Source of the DNA: Baylisascaris procyonis | Lineage: Eukaryota; Nematoda; Chromadorea; Rhabditida; Ascarididae | Length of the DNA stretch: 64,000 bases | Assembly: GCA_037389465.1 (NCBI GenBank) | Contig: JAZARR010000221.1 | Location: 1,652,501-1,716,500 of the forward strand | Reading direction: 5' to 3' | In this document: positions 32,640 through 44,445 of the stretch, in pieces | Layout of the letters: each line of letters opens with the position of its first letter | Position numbering within the stretch: the stretch's first letter is position 1 | Notes under the pieces: model-generated | Told to the model about the DNA's origin: nothing | What the model saw: the letters and a program-made list of their open reading frames with translations, nothing else | Databases searched by the model: none | Program-made: the position numbers and the translations under genes

Positions 32640-35600
32640 TTCAGAGATAAGTTGTAATCGCTTTCTCAATAATTTTATCCACCCTGAACTCAACAATTCA
32701 CCGTCTTTCCATTGTATTCCTATGAGCTGTTTTTAGAACAAAAAATTTGAAAAAATAAGGTGATTTTCTTCCGCAAACGTAGAGAGCTGTTTACTATTCA
32801 ATTCCAAGAACTCTGATTACAAATAATTCGTTATACGTTTAATAATCGTCCTCTAATCCTTGACTAATTAATTCCCTTGCGTCGATCAAAATTCCAAGAA
32901 ATTGACATCACTGGCGCGTTCTTGTAAATTATAAATGGTCATAGCCGAAGAACATAAGAAAATGAAGCCAAAAATGTGTTTTTTAACGTAACTTATGTGG
33001 CGACTGTCATTGCGTTCATATGCTTTATTGGCTTTAAGTTGTAAAAAAATTGCTTTCAGTGTTCAAATCGAGTTATCTTTCAAAGTGTCGCTTATCACAT
33101 GTATTCAGGTTATGAGAAATATGAGTTGAACTGCAGATGGAGTGCAATCGGGATCTAAAATTATAGCCGTTAAATTCTGATTTTGAATTACATGTAAGCA
33201 ACTGAAATATTTTGCTGGATAGCCATAAATTTGAAGATTTCAATGAAGGAAGCAGCAAATGATGTCGAATGAGCAGTGGGAAAATTAGAACTTCTACGAA
33301 GAAACGATAGGAAAAATTGAAAATTTCGTCAATGTTCGGAACAGAAAACTTCCTAAATCATAGAATTTTCGATGCATTTTGCACTCAGACTAATGGATCG
33401 CCAAATGATGATCATTTGCGCGTTATTGGAATGGGATCATTCTGAATGACATAGGACCATGCTTGATTTTCAATTTCAGCGCACAGAAAGTGATCCTTGG
33501 TGCCTTGCGAATTACTGAATCGCAAGTTTTGCTCAAAATAGTGAGGCACGAATTTTGGCCAGAAAATAGTCAGCGGAAAATTTTGGCCAAAATGTGAGCC
33601 ACGAGTTTTGGCCAAAAACGGCGGCAAATTTTTGCAAAAAATTTTTAGGGAATGTCTCATATCTATTCCGATTCCGAATGAACTTTCAAGTGTATTAGTT
33701 ATGAAAGAAGCATAACATTATTCTGCTATAACGTTTGGCGAACGTCTTAGCGTAATAGATCAAAGCCTTCATCGCTTTCTGCCCTCCATTCCCAACGTTT
33801 GTAAGTACCATCACCTATATAGTGCATAGCTCTCCACACTCGAATTTCATATTTTCTCGAGAAGTGAAATTATCTTCCAATCCGGAAATGGCAGTGACCA
33901 ACTACCTCAATTTTTTAGGCTTGAAAATTGAGGGCTAGCTCTGTAACTCCACCCTTTGCTCTTATACTGTCAAAGCCGTAACATAGAATCTGCTAAGTGC
34001 ACCAATTAATGCCTCCCAAAGAAAGAATGGCAGAAGAGAGGTTACATTTTAAACGATGAAACTCTGTATCAGCTGCAAAAATGGACTGTATTAATACCAT
34101 CTACGGCTGTGAGCGACGGTGTCCCAGGTGCGTCGTGACTTATGTTAGCTGGTTGGGCAAAGTAGCTTGCTGGATAAAAGCGGAGAGAGGCAAACTATGA
34201 GTTCTCGAAGTCGAAAATATTAGGATTAAAACGGCCAAGGATATTGACAAGCGATGCAGCGAAAGATGAAAAGAACTGCGGTTGATTTTCACAGTAGTGA
34301 AAGCAGCAGTCAATTTACAGTACATTCAGTCGCACCTCTCCTATTTTCCCAAAATTTTTGCTGCGCACTATTTTGACCAAAATTGCGACTCATTAGTTGG
34401 CGACACACAAGTTCTCTTTAAACACTGAAACTGAATAGCATAATTTCAGTGATAATGAATAGCAAATCCAACACTAGAAGCAGTCACGGGCCAAACAAAA
34501 ACTTGCATGCATCTAACATCAATCGATCTACAGCAAAAGTGAATTGCTTGCAGCTTTCACGTAACATTTGCGTTAAATGACATATCAGGGCAATGTTTTG
34601 CATGTCTATAATCCGCTGGTGTCAAAAAAATAGGCTAGTCAAGTGGGCGAAATGCAAAAGCGCATCGCTCCGGCTGCTTTGGCGTGCTTCTCATTTGTTC
34701 CTTACTAAAGCTATAACGCTGTATTCTTTCAGTGATGAAGAACACTTCATAGTCTCCTCTGCATTTTGTTGCAAGTCGAGCAAAAACATTCATGACTTGG
34801 TATGACTTTTGTGATTCTTATTCTCTTTAATTTATAACTGGGTATTAGCGGTACCCGGCGGAAGAAACCGAACATTCCCCTCTGCAGAGGGTAATGATCG
34901 AAATGATTTTTCATACAAACAAACAGTACCGAACAAAAATTTGGCCCAATGATAACTGTGCGTTCTTCATGATCCGCAAAATTCACGGTCTTTTGCATAA
35001 CTTGCGTAACTAATGCACGTTTAACTGGCAGTAATAAAATTTAAAATGCCTAATTATTGTTTAGAATGTATGCATAGAGCCATATTTACATTGCACCGTG
35101 AAATCTCGCCATCCGGCGGGGTATAGTTAGGTGTCTATCATGAACCAAGGAAATCATGCAACAAAGTGGAAAGCATACGAGTTTCTGAGACAGTCAAAGT
35201 CATATCAGCAAAAGATTTATTTTCAGCATCCCCCGTAAACAATGGATCGAAAATATCGCATAATATCATATAATCTTGACGATAAACATGACGATTAAAA
35301 ATTTATCAAGATTTTTACTAGCGAGTGAAAAATACTGAGATAGGATTATTTGTGTCGAAAAATTTGGTAGCATATAGCAAGTGACAGGAAGATTTTACCT
35401 CAGTGGGAAGATTGTTAAGAGGGAAGCATGGGGTGTTGAAGCGGTTTACTGAGTCTGTTCAAGGCTTTACGTAAGTCAGTAAGTGATAAAACAAGCGGAA
35501 CGTTCTATGGCCATAACAAGGACAATATTCGGCAACCAGTGAAAAAACATATGATTTCGACGGTAACGATTACCTCAAAACTTGGTTACACGTCTTCATC

Positions 35601-35700
35601 TCAGGTTAATTCTTCCTGTACGCTGGCCAATGTTCAGCGTTAAATGTTTAGTTTCTGTGGTTGAAAATGTCGTTCACAGTTCAATATCATCACCCTCAGA
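32640..35700. other. Gene-poor stretch with a local tandem array
   Basis: Apart from the TTTTGGCCAAAA array at 33524-33645 and an isolated related piece near 34370 (ttttgaccaaaa), I see only short chance frames. Confidence 0.4.
33524..33645. repeat. Tandem array of about 26-bp units with TTTTGGCCAAAA core
   Basis: Imperfect units resemble AAAATnGTGAGGCACGAATTTTGGCC. The 12-nt palindrome TTTTGGCCAAAA is exact at 33581-33592 and 33606-33617, with degenerate versions at about 33553 and 33627. Unit spacing is close to 25-26 bp. Confidence 0.75.
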
Positions 35701-35774
35701 GGTTAACTATTAGAAAATACCCAAACACACATGGCCAGCCGGCCGTGTGTATGCATAGTCCATGACCTAAAGAG

Positions 35775-36113
35775 TTGGTAAGGTGCGATTTGGTTGGCGT
35801 GTCCTATGACCGCAGCGTCCAACTACAACAACCACCTCAAGTGATCGAAATTCGAACGGATTCTGAGCACCTGAGTTTTACATGTTCTCACACGCTAAAG
35901 CTTAACTGGTCCTTTTCATTTTCTTTTTCTGTATTTGTATTCTCGATCGGTTTGCCGTGTGAGGTGGACGGGAGAAAAGGGAGGAGTGGAGACAGGGGAG
36001 TTAGTTTAGGTAGACATCTACATCACGCAGTTGGTACTTTCTATATGAATATTGCTGTTGCGGCGGACAACGGTATACCAATGCCACACAGAATATTCGC
36101 AGCTTTAGCATGA
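35775..36113 (+). CDS. Doubtful ORF, 112 codons
   Basis: The first 45 codons (VRCDLVGVSYDRSVQLQQPP onward) have mixed codons and higher G+C, whereas the second half runs through T-rich and G-rich tracts. No canonical ATG opens the frame. A donor-like ttg|gtaagg sits at its very start. It may contain a short exon but is not convincing as a gene. Confidence 0.2.
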   Translation: MVRCDLVGVSYDRSVQLQQPPQVIEIRTDSEHLSFTCSHTLKLNWSFSFSFSVFVFSIGLPCEVDGRKGRSGDRGVSLGRHLHHAVGTFYMNIAVAADNGIPMPHRIFAALA

Positions 36114-36281
36114 TGATTCATTATTGGCTGTCAGATGGATGTGAATTTTCCAGTCGTCTGCAAAACCTGTCTTCCTTGTAGCAACTTCACCATTCACGAT
36201 ATTCCTTGATGCTCTATTATTCAGTTCACCCGCTGCAAATGTGATCTGGTATAAGGGCGCACATCAGGAGGTGATCAGTGT

Positions 36282-36354
36282 GGCCCTGTGGCCCAATGGA
36301 TAAGGCGTCGGACTTCGGATCCGAAGATTGCAGGTTCGAGTCCTGCCAGGGTCG
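36282..36354 (+). tRNA. tRNA-Arg (anticodon TCG), copy 2
   Basis: A 73-nt cloverleaf with acceptor stem GGCCCTG/CAGGGTC. Anticodon arm and T arm are identical to copy 1. It differs by C at position 13, which leaves a C-A mismatch at the base of the D loop where copies 1 and 3 have T-A. The A and B boxes are otherwise intact, and a TTTTT terminator follows 5 nt after the gene. Confidence 0.95.
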
Positions 36355-37914
36355 CAACGTTTTTCAACGCAATTAGTGAACGCTACGGCACAAGTGTTCG
36401 CCAATTATCCAGGTATTATACATGCGAGCAATGCAACAGTGTCAGTGAACGAGTGAGCAGTCTATTGATCAAAAATGGGCAAGTGTCACATTGTGCAGTG
36501 AAGTCGTGTATCTGCTCGAAAGTTGGTGATGCAAATAATGTGCGAAACAAGTGTTGTGCATATGAGAGATTGTCTTTAAATTGAGCGAAAAAAAAAATGT
36601 AAATGCTCATGAGAGTTGTTGAAGGTGAAATGAAATAGATGGTCCAACGATTTCAAGGATGCTTTTTTCCGGGACATATAAATATTGAATAGAAGGAAGA
36701 AAAATACTTCCGTTCTTTTTTCCTTTGTTTGAAGTTTCGAGGAGGTCCTCACCTTGCTTCTTAAAATGCTGTCATCATAGGTTTCATTCCCAACACTTAT
36801 CGTCATTGACCGTAGACTGATGGGAGCAATTTGATCTTCATAAAAGACAACGGGACGATGTGTGTGAGGCAGATGTCATCGGGAAGACAATCGTAAGGAA
36901 ACGACTGAGCACCATGGGAAAAACCTCTGGCTCAAGACTGCCTTCTTCAGAAGGATTTTCTGTTCAAGAATCAGCGAACATGGTGGCTAATTAATTACTA
37001 AATACGGTACTCAACATTTAGGATTCCACCCAACGTGGACGAAGAAATTTGTTGACTTGTTCAGTGGGCTCAAAAATTAGTCTTGTTGAAGAAAATCATA
37101 ACTTCGTTTTCACCTATATGCATTAGCGCTATTTTAACTATGACGCAATAAACTTGAGAAAATTTTTATGCCCCGTCTAATCGACACGACAAGATTTTAT
37201 CTCTCGATTAGTCGTTATTTTTCTTCACTTTAATGAGCAATGACCGAATCAATTCCTGGCCATAATACATTGGTTTCGCACCCAATAATTTCCACTTTGA
37301 GAAGTGGATTGATTTGTTCGATATTAGATAATAGGCTGCGATCTATGTGTTCTGTGAAGCGTGACGTTGGTAAGCTATCGAGGAAAGATAATGCTAACAC
37401 GCTTTAAAGGCGTCCATTGTACACTGGTTATTCATTTGAGTTCTACAACCGAAATTAGTGATGATGGAATTGTGTACATTAGGCATTGCCAACTGCAGGT
37501 AGACCTCCAGTGAACCAATCAGAAGGTAGGATGAGATAAGAGAAAAACAGAAGTTAAGGCTGGCTTCTACTGTTTTTCATCTGGAACCTATTAACGAAGT
37601 TTTTCGCTGATTGCCAAATTATCAGGGTTTTCGACAATGCTTGACGTAGACAAGGGGCGACTGGAGGGATGCTGGGCTGCTGAAAGACGACCCAACCGAA
37701 ATGCTCTGCATTCTTTTGGACATCGCCTAGGGACATTTTTTAACGCAGATTTTTCGAAACACTTCGATCGTTCTTTTTTTCTAGGCATAACTTTTCAAAA
37801 CTTGATCTTGTTCTGGGTGATATAGTTTTCCAACATTTCTACAACTGAATAGCACACATGAACTGACAGTTGAACGATTTTGAGCAAAACTGATCGATCG
37901 AACTCATCGGTTGA
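36355..37914. other. Spacer between two tRNA-Arg genes
   Basis: Frames at 36288-36584 read through the tRNA and are artefacts. Overlapping frames on both strands at 37554-37825 have no splice support. I see no duplicated flank that would mark the tRNA pair as a recent tandem copy. Confidence 0.4.
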
Positions 37915-37987
37915 GGCCTTGTGGCCTAATGGATAAGGCGTCGGACTTCGGATCCGAAGATTGCAGGTTCGAGTCCTGCCAGGGTCG
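37915..37987 (+). tRNA. tRNA-Arg (anticodon TCG), copy 3
   Basis: A 73-nt cloverleaf with acceptor stem GGCCTTG/CAGGGTC. D arm, anticodon arm and T arm match copy 1 exactly. Position 6:67 is T-A here and in copy 2 but C-G in copy 1, a compensated change. A TTTT terminator starts 3 nt downstream. Confidence 0.97.
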
Positions 37988-38545
37988 GACTTTTATGTAA
38001 CGCAATGAAAAAACGACTATGATGATTATGAGAATTGTGCGCTGCGCACAAACTTTCGAATTATGCGGGACTTTACATAGCCGATTTAGGAGTCATATGT
38101 TTTTATTGCTTTGTATTAGCCAAATACTTTTCAAAACAGTATTTCGAACTTAATTCAGGGAGGTTCCGAAATGAATCTTAACAACATTTCCTCAGAGCAA
38201 GGGATTCTCCTTTCTTTTTTCACATGAAATTGAATAGTGCGCAACAAAACGAACTATCAGAATGCTTCTTTCGGTATTGAAGTTGCATTCTATACAACGG
38301 AAATGTTCACTTAAAATTGAGACTGAACGGTGAATCTTTGCAGATATTAACGCAAATATGAGATTAATATGCGTTGAAGATTGGGCACGGACGGACTTCT
38401 TTAAACGTTTGAGTGTAGGCCGACAAAAAAGTGCTTTTATTAGTAAAGTGCCGAGCATTTTTTGGGTAATTGCTTAAACGTTTTCGGAGAAACATTCGTA
38501 AATGTTTTGCATGCGACACAGCACTTAACTATTAACTATGTAAAG

Positions 38546-39739
38546 GCTTCGAAGAAAACATTGTTTGGCGATATTCTGTCCTCCAACGCCTCTCACAAAA
38601 GCGTGCGAATTTGGGTTTCACAATTTCACCAAAATTTATCCAGGAGAGTAGTCAATATGCTGAGCATGGAAAACAAGCTTGTCTTCCGCGAAGCTGTCAT
38701 TCAGACCCTCTGCACTCCAGAGTACCGCATGTAGTGGTAGCAGTAGGGGCACATCAGTGTACCCAATCACACATCCGCACTCTAGATAGGCTTGCCAGCG
38801 AGAATCGTTCGCCAGCAACTTCTCCCGCGCAACTGCTTTCTACCTTCTACAATAGTCGTAGGCCCATTGCAAAGATGTAGTACTGTGTAGTGTGGCAGTA
38901 CTTGCATAAGCCCTGCACTCTCTGCAGGAAACGAACCCAGTTGTCACCCAACTGGCTCTCTAGCACGGATTTGATTTATCAATCTATGAGATGCAAAAAT
39001 TGTGAGCTTCCAATGACTATGCAGGAAGAACGAAGATGGAAAGTATAGGTGTCTCATATATGAGCTTTTGACGAAGGTAAACTGGTGTGAAGGAGCCAGA
39101 GAAAGGACTCAAGACGATCACCCTCGGAAAATATTCTTCACTTCAAAATATCTTTGTGCATTCTTGTATGTGGCGCATACGTACGGAATACAAGTGCAGA
39201 ATGCTTGCTAGAACGATTTGAGTGCTAAAGCGGTTTTAATGGAGGAGCAGTATCGCTATATTTGTTGTCATTACTACACGAACAACAGGAGGCCAACTAG
39301 AGGTGGATATTGTTGGCAAGCAAGAAATATAGTGTCGACAGAGACCGTTTTCAGCAATACGTTTTCGTAGGCACTGAAGTTGGCTCCAGTCTGCTAGCAA
39401 AGAGAACCCCTCTTCGCATGGAATAACCATCATGCAGAACATCGCCCCGTTCACCATTAGAATCACTGCTGAGCAATCAGCAGCATTTCTATGCCACCAT
39501 GTGTTTTCTATCCGCGTCCCACTTATAATCACTCAAAGAATTTCGTGGATCGCGCAAGAGGCATACAACCACCATCAGTCGAGTCTGGGCCTCCGGGAAC
39601 TCGTATCACTCATCGTGGGGCTGCAATAATAAATGGCTCCAAGATCTTGTCGCTGAAAACTTGTAGTGTGGAGTTTTCTTATGATGACCCCTTCTATACG
39701 TCCCTGTGTCATACCGTTCAGTTCTTTCCTCGGATGTAA
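38546..39739 (+). CDS. Candidate compact five-exon gene, unrecognised (about 297 codons)
   Basis: Five segments join in phase: 38546-38876, 38928-39042, 39100-39165, 39245-39366 and 39481-39739 (TAA). Introns are 51, 57, 78 and 114 bp. Readings include GFEENIVWRYSVLQRLSQKR, CTQSHIRTLDRLASENRSP, KRTQLSPNWLSSTDLIYQSM, RCKNCELPMTMQEERRWK, QYRYICCHYYTNNRRPTRGG and PPSVESGPPGTRITHRGAAI. Best borders are ctctctgcag at 38928 and donor gtatgt at 39166; the exon-4 acceptor (atggag) and the first acceptor (gtaaag) are weak. G+C is clearly higher than in the flanks. No start ATG is defined, so a 5' exon is missing. Other frames on both strands are also open here (for example a 98-codon minus frame at 39236-39532), so the strand is not certain. 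No domain is recognised; an old mobile-element ORF cannot be excluded. Confidence 0.4.
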
Positions 39740-40038
39740 CTTTAATTCTGCCTATGCCTTTTAGTGCAAAATCAATTCATTCCAGTATGCTATGCATGGC
39801 TATATTCAACGAGTTCATCATGTCCTGAATAATTAATGGCTGCACTCACCCCTTTCGATTACATCTAATAGTTGCTTTCAAGGCCATAGATATATGACTC
39901 GGCTTAAAGCTGTCATGATGTTTGACTCAGCGGGAAAGCTAAATTGATATTCGTTTTCTACATGTTGAATAACATCTTTGGACAAGTTCTAATGAAGCTC
40001 TGATGCCAAAACTTCGTTCTCCTTGATGGGATTTAAAG

Positions 40039-40326
40039 ATGCCAAGAGTAGATCGATATCACGATAATATTCCACAAAAATTTCGGGTAAACAACTTCAG
40101 AAATCAAGAAATTCTTGTATCATTTAAAAGTTTTCTGAGTTCTTCAACAAAATTAAGAGTCCTTCAAGAAACACAATTGAGCGGGAAACGTAAAGTCTTA
40201 AAGAGAAGCTGTCTGCTGGTATTATTTATAGCTTATGGGAAAAACGATAGCTATGAATCGGAGATTGGATATGAGATTAAATTTCACAACCAAAACTCAA
40301 ATTTTGAAGCTCCGATCAACGCTTGA
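40039..40326 (+). CDS. Candidate ORF, 95 aa, Lys/Ser-rich
   Basis: The ATG frame reads MPRVDRYHDNIPQKFRVNNF and ends NSNFEAPINA-stop, with a short hydrophobic patch (CLLVLFIAYG). It is polar and basic with no recognised domain, no nearby poly(A) signal and no splice evidence. Confidence 0.2.
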   Translation: MPRVDRYHDNIPQKFRVNNFRNQEILVSFKSFLSSSTKLRVLQETQLSGKRKVLKRSCLLVLFIAYGKNDSYESEIGYEIKFHNQNSNFEAPINA

Positions 40327-40526
40327 AAATGCTGATGATTGAATTTGATGTAGCATTGAGTTTCAGAGAACTGCATAACTTCTTGCTGCCATTTAAAGAT
40401 TAAAAGTGAGATCAAAAACCAGTGATCCGCAGCTGAAATCCCCCTGGGTTGATGTACTTTTCGCTATCGCCACTCTCTCCCTTCGGCCTTTCTGAGATAA
40501 ATGAGGGATGGAAGGAATGAAGGGAA

Positions 40527-40539
40527 GGGGGGGGGGGGG
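40527..40539. repeat. Poly(G) run, 13 nt
   Basis: An uninterrupted G run inside a purine-rich tract (gggaagg upstream). Confidence 0.95.
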
Positions 40540-40951
40540 TAGACAAAGGGAGACAGGGATTCTCCCTTACTATGAGATGGGAATCCTTTTTTATTATCAC
40601 TAAACAGAGTGATAGGTTCTACTTCCTAAATTTTACCCTCGAAGTGGCAAGCGAACTCTGGTTTTTCATAGATGGTATCTCGCAGTATTTCATGCACGCT
40701 GCGCAATGCAAAGATTTGAATTGCATTAAATGTGAAAATGAATACTGAAATTAACGTGAAACATTCCAAAGAATCCTCATAAAAGCATCAATCAACGACA
40801 AGATTTAATCAGATTTTTATTTCTACACTCAAGTGGTGATATGAGCAAAAAGGCAATGTAAGAGGGTGGAGGGGTGGGAGGGAAGGTGAAATGTTGTTTG
40901 GTGATTTTGAAGCAGGAAGAGGGAAAATGATCCCCTTCCTAATAAAGAAAC

Positions 40952-40963
40952 GGGGGGGGGGGG
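40952..40963. repeat. Poly(G) run, 12 nt
   Basis: An uninterrupted G run followed by AGGGAGGG, the same flank as the run at 60552. Confidence 0.95.
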
Positions 40964-41099
40964 AGGGAGGGAAAACCCGCACTATTATGGTACCGTTATA
41001 TACCGCGTTTAAGCACCTCATAACGTCTGTTGTGAATAACTACACTAACCGAACTCCTCTGCATGTTGGTGCAAACGTTCCTCTTCTTTCAGATTGATG

Positions 41100-42830
41100 A
41101 TCGTATTGCAAATTCTGCTCTGCGCCATTACACTCCCCTCTTCGATCGTTCTAAGCACACATTCCGTTCTGTACCTCAACGATTAACTAGAACGAAAACC
41201 GTTAAACTTAAATTATGAGCGTTTTTAATCGATTTGGGCTGATTAGGAATCAGAACACATTAAAATATTTGACTTAAAAGTTCTGTTCATAGTGAAAAAA
41301 GGAAATTATGTAAATGTGGAAGATTTATTAAAAAGTTCGGAGAGCGAATATCATAAAAAAGAAGAAGGCGCATGACTTCAATTCTAACAAACAGCGCAAA
41401 AAAATAATTAGGTCTAAAAAATGCGTCAGAATTAGCTGACTGTAGCTAATGGTACCGGTTAATCGATTAAAACTGATAATCATTTCACTTAATATGCAGT
41501 AAGTAAAAAAGTTAAAAAATTTTGGTGCTTTAGTAAGTTTTCATTGTATTCGCTAATTTGGATGAATCGATTACAAGTTTATGTGGGAATTCTTTAAAAG
41601 ATTTGTTCTTTCTTTGTAATTCATGTAGAATAATTTTTCCGGTTGAATACAGATCACTGGAAAAAGAAGCCCATCACTATTCCATTTTTTTCCAAACAGA
41701 CTGTTTGGTTACCCTGAAATTTATGGGCGTTTCGGTGTGCGAAATTTGCATATGCATACGCATTTAAAGAGCAAAACTTCCTCTTCAAAATAAGCACCAT
41801 TCGCTTGGAGCTGCTAATTGCGGACAATCGAATGCCACCGCCAGTGGAAAAGCACTTTTCCTTGTGTGGTGAATTCGGTTTATATCGCTATTTATTGATG
41901 AAACAAAGCTAAAATTTTGATATTGTAGCCAATAATTTTTCTATGCAATCCGTAAATCGCCTCGAACGTTTTCCCCACCTTTCGATTATGAACATACGTT
42001 TTGTGTGCACCAAATTCATTGTCATTGGTTTTTAGGGAGTTTTTTGTCTTCCCACAGGCAGTGATCTATGCAAATCTAAGCATAAGCCTAAGCGTAGGTG
42101 ATGTCTTTTCTCGAAGCAAACAGTGATTGGCGTGTTTGCAGCAAAATTACAAGTTTGAAAACGAAGAAATTAGTATCGCATTGTTATTCGTTTTTATATA
42201 TTAATATTCAATCATCTACTCAATAGGCAACTGCGCTACATGTTTTTACGCGTTGACAAGTTCACTCAAAGCAGTGAGTCGAATTTTTCGATATTCGATA
42301 GTGGCAAGCGGTAGTATGCTTGTTTAAATTGTATTTTTTGACATCAGTTAAGATGATCCGATATTCGAGGTGAATTATCGATGATTTATGCTGAGTCGTT
42401 GTTGAATTGCAGAACAGAATACTTTTTTCGGCCTTGGAAATTTAAAAATTCGCATATTTTCGAAAAAGGTTGGCTCGATGATGTAGCGTTTTTTCATTAT
42501 CTGGTTGCAGACAATCCCAAAAATCCGTAAATGTCTTTTTTTTTTTTGAAAAGTGCTAAATCGTTATTCGACGGATTCGATGATTTTTCAACAAAATTAT
42601 TCATAAATCATTGAGAAAATGCTACGTTATCGCAGTAATGTGAATAATTTCAAATATAACGCTGTATCGGTTAATTAAAAGCGATTCTTGGAAGAGTTTG
42701 CACGCTTGCGATCACAATCACAACACGTCATATGCAGAAAACAAGTGCACCAGCTGCATATGACGTCAAACTATAATTAATATTGCATTCAACATGCGTT
42801 GATAAAACCTTCTAAAGTGACTCGTCTTTA
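41100..42830. other. AT-rich stretch without supported gene
   Basis: Only short frames occur (for example 41558-41767). A CRE-type octamer TGACGTCA is at 42761-42768. Confidence 0.4.
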
Positions 42831-42838
42831 CACGTCGT

Positions 42839-42879
42839 GCATCATTAGATTGGTGCAACACCGCATCATTAGGTTGGTG
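42839..42879. repeat. Two tandem mariner-end-like 17-mers
   Basis: GCATCATTAGATTGGTG at 42839 and GCATCATTAGGTTGGTG at 42863 are 24 bp apart with one difference. The core TTAGGTTGGTG resembles the terminal inverted repeat of Hsmar1-type (cecropia group) mariner elements. No transposase is nearby. Confidence 0.5.
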
Positions 42880-43238
42880 TGAACCTTCTAGAAGTATTTA
42901 TTAAGCGTTCTATTTGCCTAAGAAATGACGATGATTAAAAAATCGCAAAGAAATAAGAGATCTTGCTCCTCGAAATGCTCTACTCATGAGCATAGATTCG
43001 ATGCAACTACCATATTTTGCACCCCCTTAATAACTTATATCCATAGGTCGATTCATTTTTTAGAACGACAGTGAAAATACAGGGCCGCTATCTGTGGATA
43101 AATATTAAAAACGCGCACGCAGAATCGTTAACGTGTTGGGACAAAAAACTGCAAAATTCGAAATTTATGCAAAGCATTCAAATGGTGTAGCATTAGATGA
43201 CATTCGTGCAACATTCTACATAATGTGCACTTTTTCAG

Positions 43239-43303
43239 AACTTTGCTGCACTTTTCTACTGTACAGTGTAGCTATCATACAACAAAAAAAAAGAAAATTC
43301 AGG
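43239..43303 (+). CDS. Candidate 65-nt exon with perfect borders
   Basis: The acceptor tgcactttttcag and the donor TTCAGG|gtaagt are both consensus. In phase 1 it reads LCCTFLLYSVAIIQQKKRKFR, a hydrophobic segment followed by a basic stop-transfer-like cluster. The same frame is open upstream to 43079, so it could be a longer exon. Neighbours are not identified. Confidence 0.35.
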
Positions 43304-43654
43304 GTAAGTTACATCTTTAAAATTTATTCTTAGCTTTGCCAGCAATGAAAACTTGTTCAGTAAATCGTGAAGCATTGCCACATCAGCCCGCTGCTTGATA
43401 AGGAAAAACCTCATGTCACTTCTTCATTAAATATGTGTAAGGCCACCGCTTCACATTCTTTAAATCAAATATAAAACCGCAGAAAAATTCCATCGCAAAT
43501 AAATTAGTTACTTTATTTACATCAGAATAGAAGATTCTTTCTTTGTATTAATGATTAAAAGGCTCCTATAAAAACCACTCCCAAAAATAAGCTTTGGCAT
43601 CACCATCTAATCCTCTATTTCTTCCTTTGTTTACTGAACCTTACTTTAAATACC

Positions 43655-43837
43655 TCAATATGCGAAAAAGTACCCATGAAGTATACTGATAAGACCGTTC
43701 GTGAAGGTTTTCCTGACCGTTGTAGTCGCTCGTGTAGCCCTTTCAACAATATCATCAGCCAGTTGGTCCAGCTGGTTGTCCATTTCAGGTTCCTGCGATA
43801 AGATCTGGTCAAGCAGCTGCGAAAACGAGACAACCAT
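43655..43837 (-). CDS. Small minus-strand gene, 60 aa helical protein
   Basis: A good acceptor (ttcaaatattgctcag) lies 23 nt before the first ATG on the minus strand, a layout that fits SL trans-splicing. The protein reads MVVSFSQLLDQILSQEPEMD, then NQLDQLADDIVERATRATTT, VRKTFTNGLISILHG and YFFAY-stop: an amphipathic, acidic-then-basic helix with balanced codons. A second strong acceptor (gtctcgttttcgcag) lies inside the frame before LLDQ, and a donor GG|gtactt near the end could splice over 40 bp to KQRKK-stop, so the exact ends are open. No family is recognised, and a neighbouring frame is also open. Confidence 0.42.
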   Translation of the reverse strand: MVVSFSQLLDQILSQEPEMDNQLDQLADDIVERATRATTTVRKTFTNGLISILHGYFFAY

Positions 43838-44445
43838 TCTTCTAATGAGGGGAATATAAACTGAGCAATATTTGAACAAATAATACTCCTTCAGAGGAAA
43901 AGTAAAATATTTTAATTTACAATCGCAAAATTTACATATTACAATTTATTTATTGCCTAGTCGTTATACGTGTGCATAGATACGATATTACATTGATGAG
44001 CTCTGCATATGCAAATCTGCAAAGATGCATAAATATGAGCGGGATTACAAATGCCCTATAATCATTTGAAATGAACATAAGAAAAGCAACGATGAGGTTT
44101 CTGATTGAAGAAACGCAACTGTTCGTCTAAAGTGCGGTAAATCTTTTTTGATTGAGTAGAGGCTAAGAGATGTTTGCGATGAGTACACATCATTCGTTAG
44201 TAAACTCGAGGTGAGCGGGTGGATGGACCGATCATAAGAAGAATTCTTCTCGGGATCGGCGGCTCAGTGGACCTTAAGGGAAGTCCTCTTCCTCTCTGCT
44301 ATATTCGATAACACTCCAATACCTCCAATTTACGCTGCAAGGAACATATTAATTATTTTGTTTATAGGAAGGAGATGTTTATATGAGCTGCTTAGAACAA
44401 ATGTCTCCACTAAAAACGACCAGTGAAATGAAATTTGTGTTACAG
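43838..44445. other. AT-rich intergenic stretch
   Basis: No exon-like segment apart from the 5' leader of the small minus-strand gene (to 43860). Confidence 0.4.

Noticed and set aside
36288..36584. 98-codon ORF
   Set aside because: It starts inside tRNA-Arg copy 2 and is a read-through artefact.
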